Positions 1 to 7,906 of a DNA stretch of 64,000 nucleotides are shown here, in pieces; the first letter of the stretch is position 1; each line of letters opens with the position of its first letter. The notes beneath the pieces are model-generated. The model had not been told where the DNA came from, did no database searches, and worked only from the letters and a program-made list of their open reading frames with translations. Where the stretch lies: contig NZ_SSWH01000003.1 in NCBI RefSeq assembly GCF_004803505.1, positions 186,001 to 250,000 on the forward strand, written 5' to 3'. This DNA is from Arthrobacter echini. Lineage in GTDB: Bacteria; Actinomycetota; Actinomycetes; Actinomycetales; Micrococcaceae. The position numbers were made by a program, and so were the translations under genes.

Positions 1-271
1 GGACGGTCCGGTAGAGCCCGAGCATGCCGCTCCACGTCGCTACGAAGATCGTGGTACAGAAGACCGCGTCGACCGGAGCAGGCAGCCGAAACATCCTGGA
101 GAACAGCAGGCCGAGGGCCATGATCGCCAGCCCGAATGTCTGCGGGAAACCGAGTGAAAAGGCGCCCACGACAGCGCTCAGCAGTGCCAGGAGCCGCACG
201 GCGTCCGCGATCCATCGGCTGGTCCCGCGACTGTTCCCACGGCGGGAGGACACTTCTGGCAGGGACCGCAT
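1..271 (-). CDS. hypothetical membrane protein, partial (N-terminal part)
   Basis: The minus strand is open from an ATG at 269-271 to the window edge, giving at least 90 residues. After a basic N-terminus (MRSLPEVSSRRGNSR) come two hydrophobic stretches, around residues 26-42 and 46-56, and a third begins near residue 68 (VDAVFCTTIFVATWSGML). It is an integral membrane protein truncated by the window. A weak GAGAG lies 8 bases before the ATG and no better start exists upstream. I do not recognise the family. The next gene (661) is divergent. Confidence 0.7.
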   Translation of the reverse strand, partial: MRSLPEVSSRRGNSRGTSRWIADAVRLLALLSAVVGAFSLGFPQTFGLAIMALGLLFSRMFRLPAPVDAVFCTTIFVATWSGMLGLYRTV

Positions 272-660
272 GGTGGGCAGCTCTCGATAGTGACGGATGG
301 ATGACTCGGGTACATTCTGCCAACCGGAAGCGCTGCCGATGAACCATGGTGCCGCGCGCCCACATCGGCGCGGTTGTGCTGACCCACACACGCGGGGAGC
401 TCCTGGAGTATCTGTCATAACGGGCCGATCCGCTGTGGTCAAGGTCGACGGACCAAGTTTTCTGGTCCACGGCGCGCCCCTTGCACATCGAACTTTCTCC
501 CGCCATGCTGGGAGCCGGGAACAACCAGCCCGGCCGCCGGCCTCACAGTGCCACACGAGAAAACCGGCAGCAGGCAAGAACCAGAAGGACCGCGAGAACC
601 CCCTTCGCGGTATCGCCACGGCAGCCACTGAACAGTGGTTACCAGACGAAAGGTATTTCT
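272..660. other. intergenic region with small inverted repeat
   Basis: 389 bases without a convincing gene, separating two divergently transcribed genes. It contains an inverted repeat at 450-468 (GGACCA, 7-base spacer, TGGTCC), which could be an operator or a weak hairpin. The plus-strand frame that continues into the gene at 661 has no signal-like or conserved sequence before the ATG at 661. It is taken as untranslated leader and promoter DNA. Confidence 0.4.
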
Positions 661-1302
661 ATGAACAAGAACATTGCTCCGCGCGTCAGCGTTGCTGTAG
701 CAGTTGCCGGCCTGATGGCCCTGGGTTCGGCGACTCCGAGCTTCGCCGACGAAGCGGTCTCGGTCGCTACGGACCGTCAGGGCAACCTGATCATCGCCGC
801 CATGAACAACGACAGCGACAATGATGACAACGACAGCGACGACGACGACAGCGATCACGACGATCAGGTAGCTACCACGCCTGAGGGTGGCGCCGACACC
901 GGAGTCCCTGCCGCCAACAACACCGACACCGACAATGACGGCGACGATGACGACAGCGACGATGATGACAACGACAGCGACGACGACGACAGCGACGACG
1001 ATCAGGTAGCTACCACGCCTGAGGGTGGCGCCGACACCGGAGTCCCTGCCGCCAACAACACCGACACCGACAATGACGGCGACGATGACGACAGCGACGA
1101 TGATGACAACGACAGCGACGACGACGATCAGGTAGCAGCCGTGCCCAACGGCGGCGCTGACACCGGTATCGGCGGCACGCCCGTCGAGGTCAGCTACGTC
1201 AGCGATGGCACTGCTCTGGCTCTGGCCGGTGGCACCGCCCTCGCCCTCGCCGGTGGCGGAATGGTCTGGCTGCGCAGCCGCCGCGTCGGCCAGGCTGACT
1301 GA
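661..1302 (+). CDS. secreted Asp-rich repeat protein with C-terminal membrane anchor
   Basis: A 213-residue protein. The N-terminus is a signal peptide (MNKNIAPRVSVAVAVAGLMA, cleavage probably after ATPSFA). The middle is extremely acidic: two 42-46-residue copies of a unit made of a TPEGGADTG segment followed by Asp/Ser/Asn runs. The C-terminus has a PNGGADTG motif, a 20-residue Ala/Leu/Gly hydrophobic helix and a short RSRRVGQAD tail. That three-part ending resembles a sortase signal but has no LPXTG. Asp/Asn/Gly runs (DTDNDGDDD) recall calcium-binding repeats, which is inference. The ATG is chosen for the signal peptide and GAAAGG at 648-653. Likely a cell-surface protein of unknown function. 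A hairpin terminator follows at 1345. Confidence 0.8.
   Translation: MNKNIAPRVSVAVAVAGLMALGSATPSFADEAVSVATDRQGNLIIAAMNNDSDNDDNDSDDDDSDHDDQVATTPEGGADTGVPAANNTDTDNDGDDDDSDDDDNDSDDDDSDDDQVATTPEGGADTGVPAANNTDTDNDGDDDDSDDDDNDSDDDDQVAAVPNGGADTGIGGTPVEVSYVSDGTALALAGGTALALAGGGMVWLRSRRVGQAD
862..1125 (+). repeat. in-frame tandem repeat in the Asp-rich gene
   Basis: Two near-identical copies begin with GATCAGGTAGCTACC at 862 and 1000. A third, shorter copy starts at 1126 (GATCAGGTAGCAGCC). The first unit is 138 bases, the second 126 (12 bases of GAC-type codons fewer). Identity between copies is close to complete over about 126 bases, suggesting recent duplication or slippage. Repeat number probably varies between strains. 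Confidence 0.9.
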
Positions 1303-1344
1303 CCCACTCGGCCGCAGAACTATCCTGTTCTGCTGACGGATGAC

Positions 1345-1392
1345 AGCGAAGGGTGCCGTTCGACACGAAAGTGTCGGGCGGCACCCTTCGCT
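1345..1392 (+). terminator. hairpin terminator after the Asp-rich gene
   Basis: A 13-base outer stem (AGCGAAGGGTGCC with GGCACCCTTCGCT) encloses an inner stem CGACAC-GAAA-GTGTCG. It starts 42 bases after the stop codon. The tail is not U-rich on either strand, as is common in high-GC actinobacteria. Confidence 0.75.
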
Positions 1393-1452
1393 GTTCTCCC
1401 TCGTCCTGTTTCCGCTGCCTGTCAGGTGATCACTGTCTGGCATGATCGAGGC

Positions 1453-1617
1453 ATGACCGAAACGGGCTCCTCCATGACACTCACCCAGCTGAGAGCACGA
1501 CAGGACGACATCGTTCTGGCCCTGACCACCGAATCCCGCACAGCACGGCTGGAGGAACTCAGCCACGAACTCGAGGACGTACTCGCCCGGATCCAGGGGA
1601 TGAGCGGGTCGAACTGA
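1453..1617 (+). CDS. small hypothetical helical protein
   Basis: A 54-residue frame from ATG 1453, or 63 from GTG 1426. Most of it is one predicted amphipathic helix with heptad-like Leu spacing (LEELSHELEDVLARIQ). It sits between two strong hairpins, so it would be its own transcription unit. No properly spaced ribosome-binding site is visible for either start, and translation could be leaderless. I do not recognise a family. Coding is plausible but unproven. Confidence 0.5.
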   Translation: MTETGSSMTLTQLRARQDDIVLALTTESRTARLEELSHELEDVLARIQGMSGSN

Positions 1618-1623
1618 CGCGTC

Positions 1624-1651
1624 GGGCGGGGGGTCATCAGACCCCCCGCCC
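1624..1651. terminator. bidirectional hairpin terminator
   Basis: A perfect 12-base stem GGGCGGGGGGTC / GACCCCCCGCCC with an ATCA loop. It lies between the converging ends of the small gene (1617) and the Mn-catalase gene (1675) and can serve both. Confidence 0.85.
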
Positions 1652-1674
1652 GAGTGATCACTTCCTGCGCAGGA

Positions 1675-2556
1675 TCACTCCCTGTGCAGTTTGTCCTGGA
1701 CCGCGCCGGCTATCTTCTCGACCCGGTTCGGGACGGGCGTCGTGCCGTAGTACCGCGCGTCGGGCTGCGTCGCCGGCGGCATGGGAGCCGAGGTCGTCGG
1801 TCCGTCGTGGTAGGTGAACTCGCCCAGCCCGTCCGGCGCAGGACCGCTCGCCCATGAACCTTCTGCTGCCGCAGCACCGTCGGAGAAGTTCTGGTACTGG
1901 TAGGACACCGGCCGCTCCTCCTTCTTGATCGGGAAGTTGCTCGGGACCGGGAGAGATTCCAGACCCTCCTCCTGAAGTTCGCGCGCTGCCGCGATCCACT
2001 GGTTCTGGTGCATCGTGTCACGCGCCAGGAGGAAGGACAGCAGATCGCGCACGCCGTGATCATCGGTCATGTGGTAAAGCCGGGCTACCTGGAGCCGACC
2101 CTGCATTTCCGCATTGGCGTTGGCCTGGAAGTCGGCGAGCAGGTTACCGCTCGCCGTGATGAACGATCCCTGCCACGGATTGCCGTTGCTGTCCACCGGG
2201 CGCGCCCCTGCACCCGCGACGATAGCGTGCTGCACGTCCATCCCGCCGACGACCGCCGCGACCGTCGGATCCGACTGGACAGCATCCTCGGTGATTCCCA
2301 GCGGTGCCTTCTCCAGGAGCTGGGCGATCATGACGGCCAGCATCTCGACGTGACCCATCTCCTCGGCTCCGATGCCGAACAGCATGTCCCGGTACTTACC
2401 GGGAAGGTGGGAGTTCCACGCCTGGAATCCGTACTGCATGGCGACGGTGATCTCGCCGTACTGCCCACCCAGGACTTCCTGAAGCTTCCGCGCGTACACC
2501 GCATCCGGCTTGCTGGGCTTTGACTTGAACTGCAATTCCTGTTTATGGAAAAACAT
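1675..2556 (-). CDS. manganese catalase family protein
   Basis: A 293-residue cytosolic di-manganese catalase that disproportionates hydrogen peroxide without haem. The ferritin-like four-helix core carries the expected metal ligands: Glu in GGQYGEITVAMQYG, Glu and His in GAEEMGHVEM, Glu in NANAEMQGRLQ and His in ARDTMHQNQW. The family's central Gly-rich linker (VDSNGNPWQG) and the C-terminal tail ending in RVEKIAGAVQDKLHRE are present, and the length is typical. Start ATG 2556 has GGAGG 8 bases upstream; a longer in-frame start at 2634 is rejected. Single-gene unit with a terminator at 1624. Confidence 0.93.
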   Translation of the reverse strand: MFFHKQELQFKSKPSKPDAVYARKLQEVLGGQYGEITVAMQYGFQAWNSHLPGKYRDMLFGIGAEEMGHVEMLAVMIAQLLEKAPLGITEDAVQSDPTVAAVVGGMDVQHAIVAGAGARPVDSNGNPWQGSFITASGNLLADFQANANAEMQGRLQVARLYHMTDDHGVRDLLSFLLARDTMHQNQWIAAARELQEEGLESLPVPSNFPIKKEERPVSYQYQNFSDGAAAAEGSWASGPAPDGLGEFTYHDGPTTSAPMPPATQPDARYYGTTPVPNRVEKIAGAVQDKLHRE

Positions 2557-2785
2557 GTGGCTACCTCCGTAGTGAAGGGACCGTTCGGTGGTGACCACAT
2601 GTCGAACAGATGGCCACCGGTTGTCCCACTGCACAACCTAGTAGCGACGAAAATCGCAAGCAAGCTTACTGTCCGTCGGACTGCGCACCGACTCAGGGCT
2701 ACCCCGAGATGCCGGTGCCGCCTATACTCACGGCAGCCGGATGGTCATCCGCCGAGTCGGTGCAGACCGCATCCAATGGGAGGAC

Positions 2786-3070
2786 TCAGTCGCTGATCGT
2801 GACGCCTTTCCAGAATGCGTAGTAGCCGCGGATGTTCTCCGCCGCCTCCTTCGGCTCCAGATAGCTCCAGGCCGCGTCCCGGTTCTTCTCGCCGTCGACC
2901 TCCAGCGTGTAGTAGCTCGCCGTACCCTTCCACGGGCACACGGTCTGCTGCTCGGTCTGTGTGAAGAATTCGTCCGAGATCGACTCGGGCGGGAAATAGT
3001 GATTTCCCTCGACCATCACCGTCTCGTCCGACTCCGCGATGACTGTGTCGTTCCACTGCGCTGTAGCCAT
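2786..3070 (-). CDS. DUF427 domain protein
   Basis: A 94-residue protein covering the whole DUF427 fold, with the family hallmarks VEGNHYFPPESI, TVCPWKGTASYYTL and a C-terminal AWSYLEPKEAAENIRGYYAF. The biochemical role of the family is not settled. The ATG at 3070 is preceded by GAGGAATC at a workable distance. It is on the same strand as the thioesterase gene upstream (3946), 99 bases away, so the two could share a transcript. Confidence 0.85.
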   Translation of the reverse strand: MATAQWNDTVIAESDETVMVEGNHYFPPESISDEFFTQTEQQTVCPWKGTASYYTLEVDGEKNRDAAWSYLEPKEAAENIRGYYAFWKGVTISD

Positions 3071-3169
3071 GATTCCTCATCCTCCAGAGATACGGTTCCC
3101 CTGCGCTTCCTTGCCTCATCCAACTCACGAGAGGGCTGTGCAATTCCGCCCACCCCACCGGACCGGGAT

Positions 3170-3946
3170 TCAGAGCTTCCGCACCGTCAGGATCTGCTCG
3201 AGTCGCCCGAAGGGCCCGTCCAGATCATGGACCACACTGGAGGTGAGTCCTACACCGTGCTCGCCGAAGGTCACCCGGGTATCGAGCCCGAGCCATTCAC
3301 CGCGCGGCATCCGGTGCAGGTGGATCTGGAGGTCGACATTGGGGAACATCCAACTGTCCCCTCCCGGAGGCACCCTCGATGCAATGCCGTTCGCGGCGTC
3401 CATCATGCCCACGAGCCGCACGACGTCGGGCACGGCCCGGTCGTCGAGCATCGGGTAGGGATTGCGCAGCCACACCTGGCCACGTCCGGGCCGATGCCCG
3501 GGCAGGACCCGGACCTCCAGCGAGCGGATGTAGCCGCCCGGCCAGGCCGTCATCCCCTCGTGCGGACCGGCCTCCTCGGGGCCGGGTATACGCCGGTCCT
3601 CGACCGCAGCGACGGCGGAGGTGTCCTGCGTGCTCAAGCGCCATGCCCGAGCCACGATCGCCGTCCGGCCACCCGACTCCATGCGCGCCTCCAGCAGTTC
3701 GATGGTCCGGCCGGGACGCACGACGGCGGTACTCACCTGGAACTCTCCACCGGGGATCATGCCGAGGATGTCGAAACTCAGACGGCTCAGCTGCAAGCCC
3801 TCCCGGGGCTCGTGTTCGAGCAGGCACTGGGTGAGGAGTCCGGAGATCGGAGCCATGTGCTGCTCCTGGGGATTCCACGCCCCCTGCGCGTGAACAGTGG
3901 ACTCGAATTTTCCGCCGCCGAGAGAGCGGTAGAAGGAATCAGGCAC
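3170..3946 (-). CDS. thioesterase family protein (double hot-dog fold)
   Basis: A 258-residue protein matching the TesB/4HBT_3-type acyl-CoA thioesterases, with N- and C-terminal hot-dog halves. The N-terminal half contains GAWNPQEQHMAPISGLLTQ and the C-terminal half WMFPNVDLQIHLHRMPRGEW, followed by the usual GEHGVGLTSSVVHDLDGPFG strand. It probably hydrolyses acyl-CoA esters in the cytosol; the substrate cannot be predicted. GTG start at 3946 has AAGGAG 7 bases upstream, which decides the start. Divergent from the MFS gene across 207 bases. Confidence 0.85.
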   Translation of the reverse strand: MPDSFYRSLGGGKFESTVHAQGAWNPQEQHMAPISGLLTQCLLEHEPREGLQLSRLSFDILGMIPGGEFQVSTAVVRPGRTIELLEARMESGGRTAIVARAWRLSTQDTSAVAAVEDRRIPGPEEAGPHEGMTAWPGGYIRSLEVRVLPGHRPGRGQVWLRNPYPMLDDRAVPDVVRLVGMMDAANGIASRVPPGGDSWMFPNVDLQIHLHRMPRGEWLGLDTRVTFGEHGVGLTSSVVHDLDGPFGRLEQILTVRKL

Positions 3947-4153
3947 GGATCATCTCCTTCATCGTTGAGAACCGGGAACGCTCCATGCTAGTTGAGGAGG
4001 AATAGAGTCGGTCGCTCGGGGGTTCAGCCCAATGAACGGGCCGGCACACCACTGGGTGACGTCAGCCCACACCGATCTTTACGCCCCCTGTCGTCACGCA
4101 CTGGCGGAACACCGCCCGCGGCCGCACCATAGAACAACCCGAGCGGAATCACC

Positions 4154-5686
4154 ATGACCCAAAGCACGCCCTCCCGCGTCTCCGACGCACCCCCGCCCTT
4201 GCGAAGCGTCCGGCCGAAGGCGCCGTCCGATACAGCGCGCACCTCGCCCAGTGGGCAGGAGACCCTCCCGGCCCGCGACAAGCTGGTCATCGGGTTGCTG
4301 ATGGTCTCGGCGTTCGTGGTGATCCTCAACGAGACCATCATGGGCGTAGCGATCCCGAGTCTGGTCACCGACCTCGGGATCACCGTCGGAGGCGGTCAAT
4401 GGCTCACCACCGCGTTCCTGCTGACCATGGCCGTGGTGATTCCCGTGACCGGGTTCCTCCTCCAGCGCTTCAACACCCGTCCGGTCTTCATCACCGCGAT
4501 GACCCTGTTCAGTATCGGGACGCTGATCGCCGCGCTGGCGCCCGGTTTCGGTGTGCTGGTCGCCGCGCGGGTCGTGCAGGCCAGCGGTACGGCCATCATG
4601 ATGCCCCTGCTCATGACGACGGTCCTGAATCTCGTCCCGCGAACCTCGCGTGGCCGGATCATGGGTAATATCTCGATCGTCATCTCGGTCGCCCCCGCGC
4701 TCGGTCCCACGATCTCAGGTGCCATCCTCAGCACCCTCGACTGGCGCTGGATGTTCTGGCTGGTCCTGCCGATCGCCCTTCTGATGCTCGCCCTCGGTGC
4801 CCTGAAGATGCAGAACGTCACGACACCGCGAGCCTCGGCCATCGACGTCGTCTCCGTCATTCTCTCCGCCCTGGCCTTCGGCGGCATCGTCTACGGCCTC
4901 AGCCAGCTCGGTGAGGCATCTGCCGGTAGCGCCGTACCGCCGTGGCTGCCGCTGGTGATCGGCGTCGTCGGCCTGGGCCTGTTCGTCTGGCGCCAGCTGC
5001 GCCTGCAGAGGCGCGACGCCGCCCTGCTCGACCTGCGCGTGTTCGCCTCGGCGAACTTCACGATCTCCATCGTCGCCATCGCGATCGCCATGATGGCGCT
5101 CTTCGGCACCATCATCCTCCTGCCGATCTACGTGCAGAACGTGCTCGGCATGACCCCGTTCGTCTCCGGTCTGATCCTGCTTCCCGGTGGGCTGACCATG
5201 GGTCTGCTCGGCCCCGTCGTCGGGCGCATCTACGACCGCCGCGGGCCGCGGGTCCTGCTCGTGCCAGGGACGCTCGTGGTCAGCGCGGTCTTCTGGTCAC
5301 TGACCCAGGTCACGGAGACGACGCCGCTGATGCTCGTTGTGGTGGCCCACGTGTTCCTCAGCATCGGTCTGGCCCTGATCTTCACTCCGCTGCTGACCTC
5401 GGCCCTCGGATCGGTCAAGCCGAAGCTGTACTCGCATGGCAGCGCCGTGTTCGGTACCGCCCAGCAGCTCGCCGGTGCCGCCGGCACTGCGCTGTTCATC
5501 TCGGTGCTGACCATCCAGAGCACGGTCCTGGCCGACGAGGGCGTTGCCGCTGCCGCAGCGATGGCCGGCGGCGTCCGTGCCGCGTTCATGTACGGTGCCT
5601 TCATCTTCCTGCTCGCGATCGTCGCCTCGTTCTTCGTTCGAGCACCTCAGGAGACCGACGACGACGAGCAGGCTCCAGTGCACTAG
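4154..5686 (+). CDS. MFS multidrug exporter, DHA2 (14-TM) type
   Basis: A 510-residue integral membrane drug:proton antiporter. A cytosolic Pro/Ser-rich N-tail (about 38 residues) precedes the first helix. Signatures include LNETIMGVAIPSLVTDLG in TM1, a TM2 of the family's WLTTAFLLTMAVVIPVTG type, and antiporter motif C (SVAPALGPTISGAI) in TM5, which fits export. A charged tail (QETDDDEQAP) ends the protein. It is followed almost without a gap by the pentapeptide gene at 5688. Substrate unknown. Confidence 0.93.
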   Translation: MTQSTPSRVSDAPPPLRSVRPKAPSDTARTSPSGQETLPARDKLVIGLLMVSAFVVILNETIMGVAIPSLVTDLGITVGGGQWLTTAFLLTMAVVIPVTGFLLQRFNTRPVFITAMTLFSIGTLIAALAPGFGVLVAARVVQASGTAIMMPLLMTTVLNLVPRTSRGRIMGNISIVISVAPALGPTISGAILSTLDWRWMFWLVLPIALLMLALGALKMQNVTTPRASAIDVVSVILSALAFGGIVYGLSQLGEASAGSAVPPWLPLVIGVVGLGLFVWRQLRLQRRDAALLDLRVFASANFTISIVAIAIAMMALFGTIILLPIYVQNVLGMTPFVSGLILLPGGLTMGLLGPVVGRIYDRRGPRVLLVPGTLVVSAVFWSLTQVTETTPLMLVVVAHVFLSIGLALIFTPLLTSALGSVKPKLYSHGSAVFGTAQQLAGAAGTALFISVLTIQSTVLADEGVAAAAAMAGGVRAAFMYGAFIFLLAIVASFFVRAPQETDDDEQAPVH

Positions 5687-5687
5687 C

Positions 5688-6545
5688 GTGCCGGCTGTTC
5701 CGCTCCACCTCTCCGGACGCCCCGATGTTCCATTGACGGCGGACTGCACACAGTGCTTCGCGCTGTGCTGTTCCGCCCTCGGGTTCGAGCGGTCCAGCGA
5801 CTTCGCCCATGACAAACCGGCGGGGGAACCGTGCAGGAACCTGGCGACGGACTTCAGCTGCACCATCCACGCACGACTCCGGTCGTCGGGGTATCGGGGC
5901 TGCACGGTGTTCGACTGCTTCGGCGCAGGACAGCAGGTTGCGCAGCGGACGTTCGGCGGACGGAGCTGGACGGACCATCCCGAGCTGCGCTCAGCCACGT
6001 TCACCGCCTTCCCGATCGTGCGTCAGCTGCACGAGGTGCTCTGGTATCTCGACGAAGCTCAGCGACTCGCGGACACGTCGACCGCTGTACCGGGCGATAT
6101 ACGGGCACTGGTCGGGCCACTGGTGGCGGAGACCGTGGAGCTTGCTCAGCTGGACCCGGCCGGTCTCGCCGCCGTCGACCTCGACGGGCTTCGCGGTCGG
6201 GTGGGTCCGGCCCTGGGCGCTGTGAGCGGCGCTGTTCGGAACGGGGTCCGCGGCGTGCGGCTGTCCCGGAGGCTGGCACCGGGTGCCGATCTCCTCGGGG
6301 CGGATCTCACCGGACGGGACCTTCGGGGCGCGAACCTCCGGGGCGCCTACCTGATTGCCGCCGATCTCTCCGGCGCCGATCTGCGCTGGGTGGATCTGCT
6401 CGGTGCCGATCTGCGGGACGCGAGGCTCCACGGAGCCGATCTCTCCCACGCCCTCTTCCTCACCCCCCTGCAGCTTGCCGCGGCTGCCGGGGACGAAAGT
6501 ACCAGGCTCCCCACCCGGCTCAGTGCCCCGGCGCACTGGGGCTGA
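5688..6545 (+). CDS. Cys-cluster and pentapeptide-repeat protein
   Basis: A 285-residue protein. The N-terminal 75 residues are Cys-rich (CTQCFALCC, then CRNLATDFSC and CTVFDCFGAGQ), a likely metal site. The C-terminus has about a dozen pentapeptides of the A(D/N)LxG type (GADLLGADLTGRDLRGANLR and onward), which form a right-handed beta-helix. Between them is a helical segment (LVGPLVAETVELAQLDPAGL). GTG at 5688, one base after the MFS stop, is chosen because the conserved-looking GRPDVPLTADCTQC follows it. Coupled translation with the exporter is likely. Function unknown. Confidence 0.8.
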   Translation: MPAVPLHLSGRPDVPLTADCTQCFALCCSALGFERSSDFAHDKPAGEPCRNLATDFSCTIHARLRSSGYRGCTVFDCFGAGQQVAQRTFGGRSWTDHPELRSATFTAFPIVRQLHEVLWYLDEAQRLADTSTAVPGDIRALVGPLVAETVELAQLDPAGLAAVDLDGLRGRVGPALGAVSGAVRNGVRGVRLSRRLAPGADLLGADLTGRDLRGANLRGAYLIAADLSGADLRWVDLLGADLRDARLHGADLSHALFLTPLQLAAAAGDESTRLPTRLSAPAHWG

Positions 6546-6652
6546 GGCATCGATCAGAATGGCCCTCACCGGCTGTCCGGTTCGGCCTATGGTTGCCGTA
6601 TGAGCCGCAGTGATCGTGAGCACCCCCACCCGCAGCAGAACAGGCACCAGCA

Positions 6653-7414
6653 GTGAACGAGCGGCTCGCCGTCGTCATCCCCGTCTTCAACGAACCGGAG
6701 ATCACCCGCACCCTCGCTGCGCTCCACCGGCAGCATGAGAGCGGCGCACTGACCGTCTACGTCGTGGACAACGGCTCCACGGATGACACCCTCCACCGCG
6801 TCGAGCGCTTCGCAGCCGACCACCCGAACCTGGCGATCAGGGTGCTGCACGAGCAGCAGAAGGGGACGGGCGCTGCCTCCGACACCGGGTTCCGCGCAGC
6901 CATCGCGGCTGGTCACCAGCTGGTGGCACGCACGGACGGGGACAGCGAACCGGCGCCGGACTGGTCCAGCCGGATCCGCAGCGTGTTCGCGAGCGACGAC
7001 GGGGTGCACCTGGTGGGCGGCAGGAGCGTTCCGCTGCGCGACCGGTACTACCGCCGGAGGGACGACCTCCTGATGCCCGGCGCCCTGGTACTGCTGCGGA
7101 TCATGATGACGGTCAAGCACATTGATCCGACCTACATGCGCTTCGTCGCCGGACACAACATGGCGGTGCGCGCCTCGGCCTATCTCGCCGTCGGAGGTAT
7201 CGGTCGGACCGCGATCGATCAACGCGACGAGGACATCGATTTCTCCGTGGCGATCTCCCATTATTTCGGAGCCGGAGCAGTGCGGCTCGATCCGCGCATC
7301 CGCGTGGCGACGTCGATGCGGCGTGTGCGCCGCTACGGCGTAGGACTGATGGGTATCCATCATCTCCTCCCGGTGGTGCGCGGCAGGCTCATCCGCTCGG
7401 TCGACGTCCGTTAG
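6653..7414 (+). CDS. glycosyltransferase family 2 protein
   Basis: A 253-residue cytosolic GT-A enzyme. The N-terminal nucleotide-sugar fold shows VVIPVFNEPEITRTLAAL and VVDNGSTDDTL, followed by GTGAASDTGFRAAIAAG and the metal-binding TDGDSEPAPDW. The acceptor part contains FVAGHNMAVRASAYLAVGG and the acidic DQRDEDIDFSVAI. There are no membrane helices. It presumably transfers a sugar to a cell-envelope acceptor; donor and acceptor cannot be read from sequence. GTG start; the ribosome-binding site is weak. Its end overlaps the convergent AlkD-like gene by 4 bases. Confidence 0.88.
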   Translation: MNERLAVVIPVFNEPEITRTLAALHRQHESGALTVYVVDNGSTDDTLHRVERFAADHPNLAIRVLHEQQKGTGAASDTGFRAAIAAGHQLVARTDGDSEPAPDWSSRIRSVFASDDGVHLVGGRSVPLRDRYYRRRDDLLMPGALVLLRIMMTVKHIDPTYMRFVAGHNMAVRASAYLAVGGIGRTAIDQRDEDIDFSVAISHYFGAGAVRLDPRIRVATSMRRVRRYGVGLMGIHHLLPVVRGRLIRSVDVR

Positions 7415-7905
7415 CTCAGCGCGAGCTCCGCCGCTCGGCGCAGCGCAGCCTGGTCGGCTGCCGCCCAGCGCTCGAGCACGACGCCGGCGCGGGCGGCGTC
7501 CTGCCCGGACAGGCGTCCCAGCAGCGGGGCGACGACGTCGACGGCGAGCGCGTCCTCGAGATACCGCAGTGCCGCCGTCCGCAGGAAGCCTTCGATACGC
7601 GTCAGATCCGTGTGGCGCAGCAACTGGACGGACGACTGCAGCAGGACTATCGCTGCGAGCCGGCGCTCGAAGACCGGCAGTGACCACAGCTCGGATGCCA
7701 GGAGAACGACGTCGTCGTGCCCGAGATCCGGATACCGGCGCGCCGCGTTGCGGAGTGTGCCGCGAATGGCGCCCACGGACGCACCGTAGTACTCCACATG
7801 AGTACCGTGGCGCTGCTCGTACTCCTCTGCCCGCTCCCAGGAGCTTTCGTACTGCAGCGCTGCGTCGATGAACTCGGCGGCGTCACCCGTGATGCTGCTG
7901 CCCAC
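7411..7905 (-). CDS. short AlkD-like DNA alkylation repair protein
   Basis: 164 residues resembling the N-terminal two-thirds of AlkD-type HEAT-repeat DNA glycosylases: YYGASVGAIRGTLRNAAR, ELWSLPVFERRLAAIVLLQ, VDVVAPLLGRLSG and a final ERWAAADQAALRRAAELALS. Family members usually run past 200 residues, with further repeats after the LRRAA segment, so this copy looks C-terminally truncated. The stop overlaps the neighbouring glycosyltransferase gene by 4 bases. It starts at a GTG next to the stop of the upstream CPBP-like gene, implying co-transcription. Activity is uncertain. Confidence 0.65.
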   Translation of the reverse strand: MGSSITGDAAEFIDAALQYESSWERAEEYEQRHGTHVEYYGASVGAIRGTLRNAARRYPDLGHDDVVLLASELWSLPVFERRLAAIVLLQSSVQLLRHTDLTRIEGFLRTAALRYLEDALAVDVVAPLLGRLSGQDAARAGVVLERWAAADQAALRRAAELALS

Positions 7906-7906
7906 G

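Noticed and set aside
862-1125. Possible CRISPR or minisatellite array
   Set aside because: The repeats are in-frame protein repeats without unique spacers.
439-1566. Minus-strand open frame with long Val/Ile runs opposite the Asp-rich gene
   Set aside because: It is the antisense of GAC/GAT repeats and gives artificial poly-Val/Ile. The plus strand has a signal peptide, ribosome-binding site and terminator.
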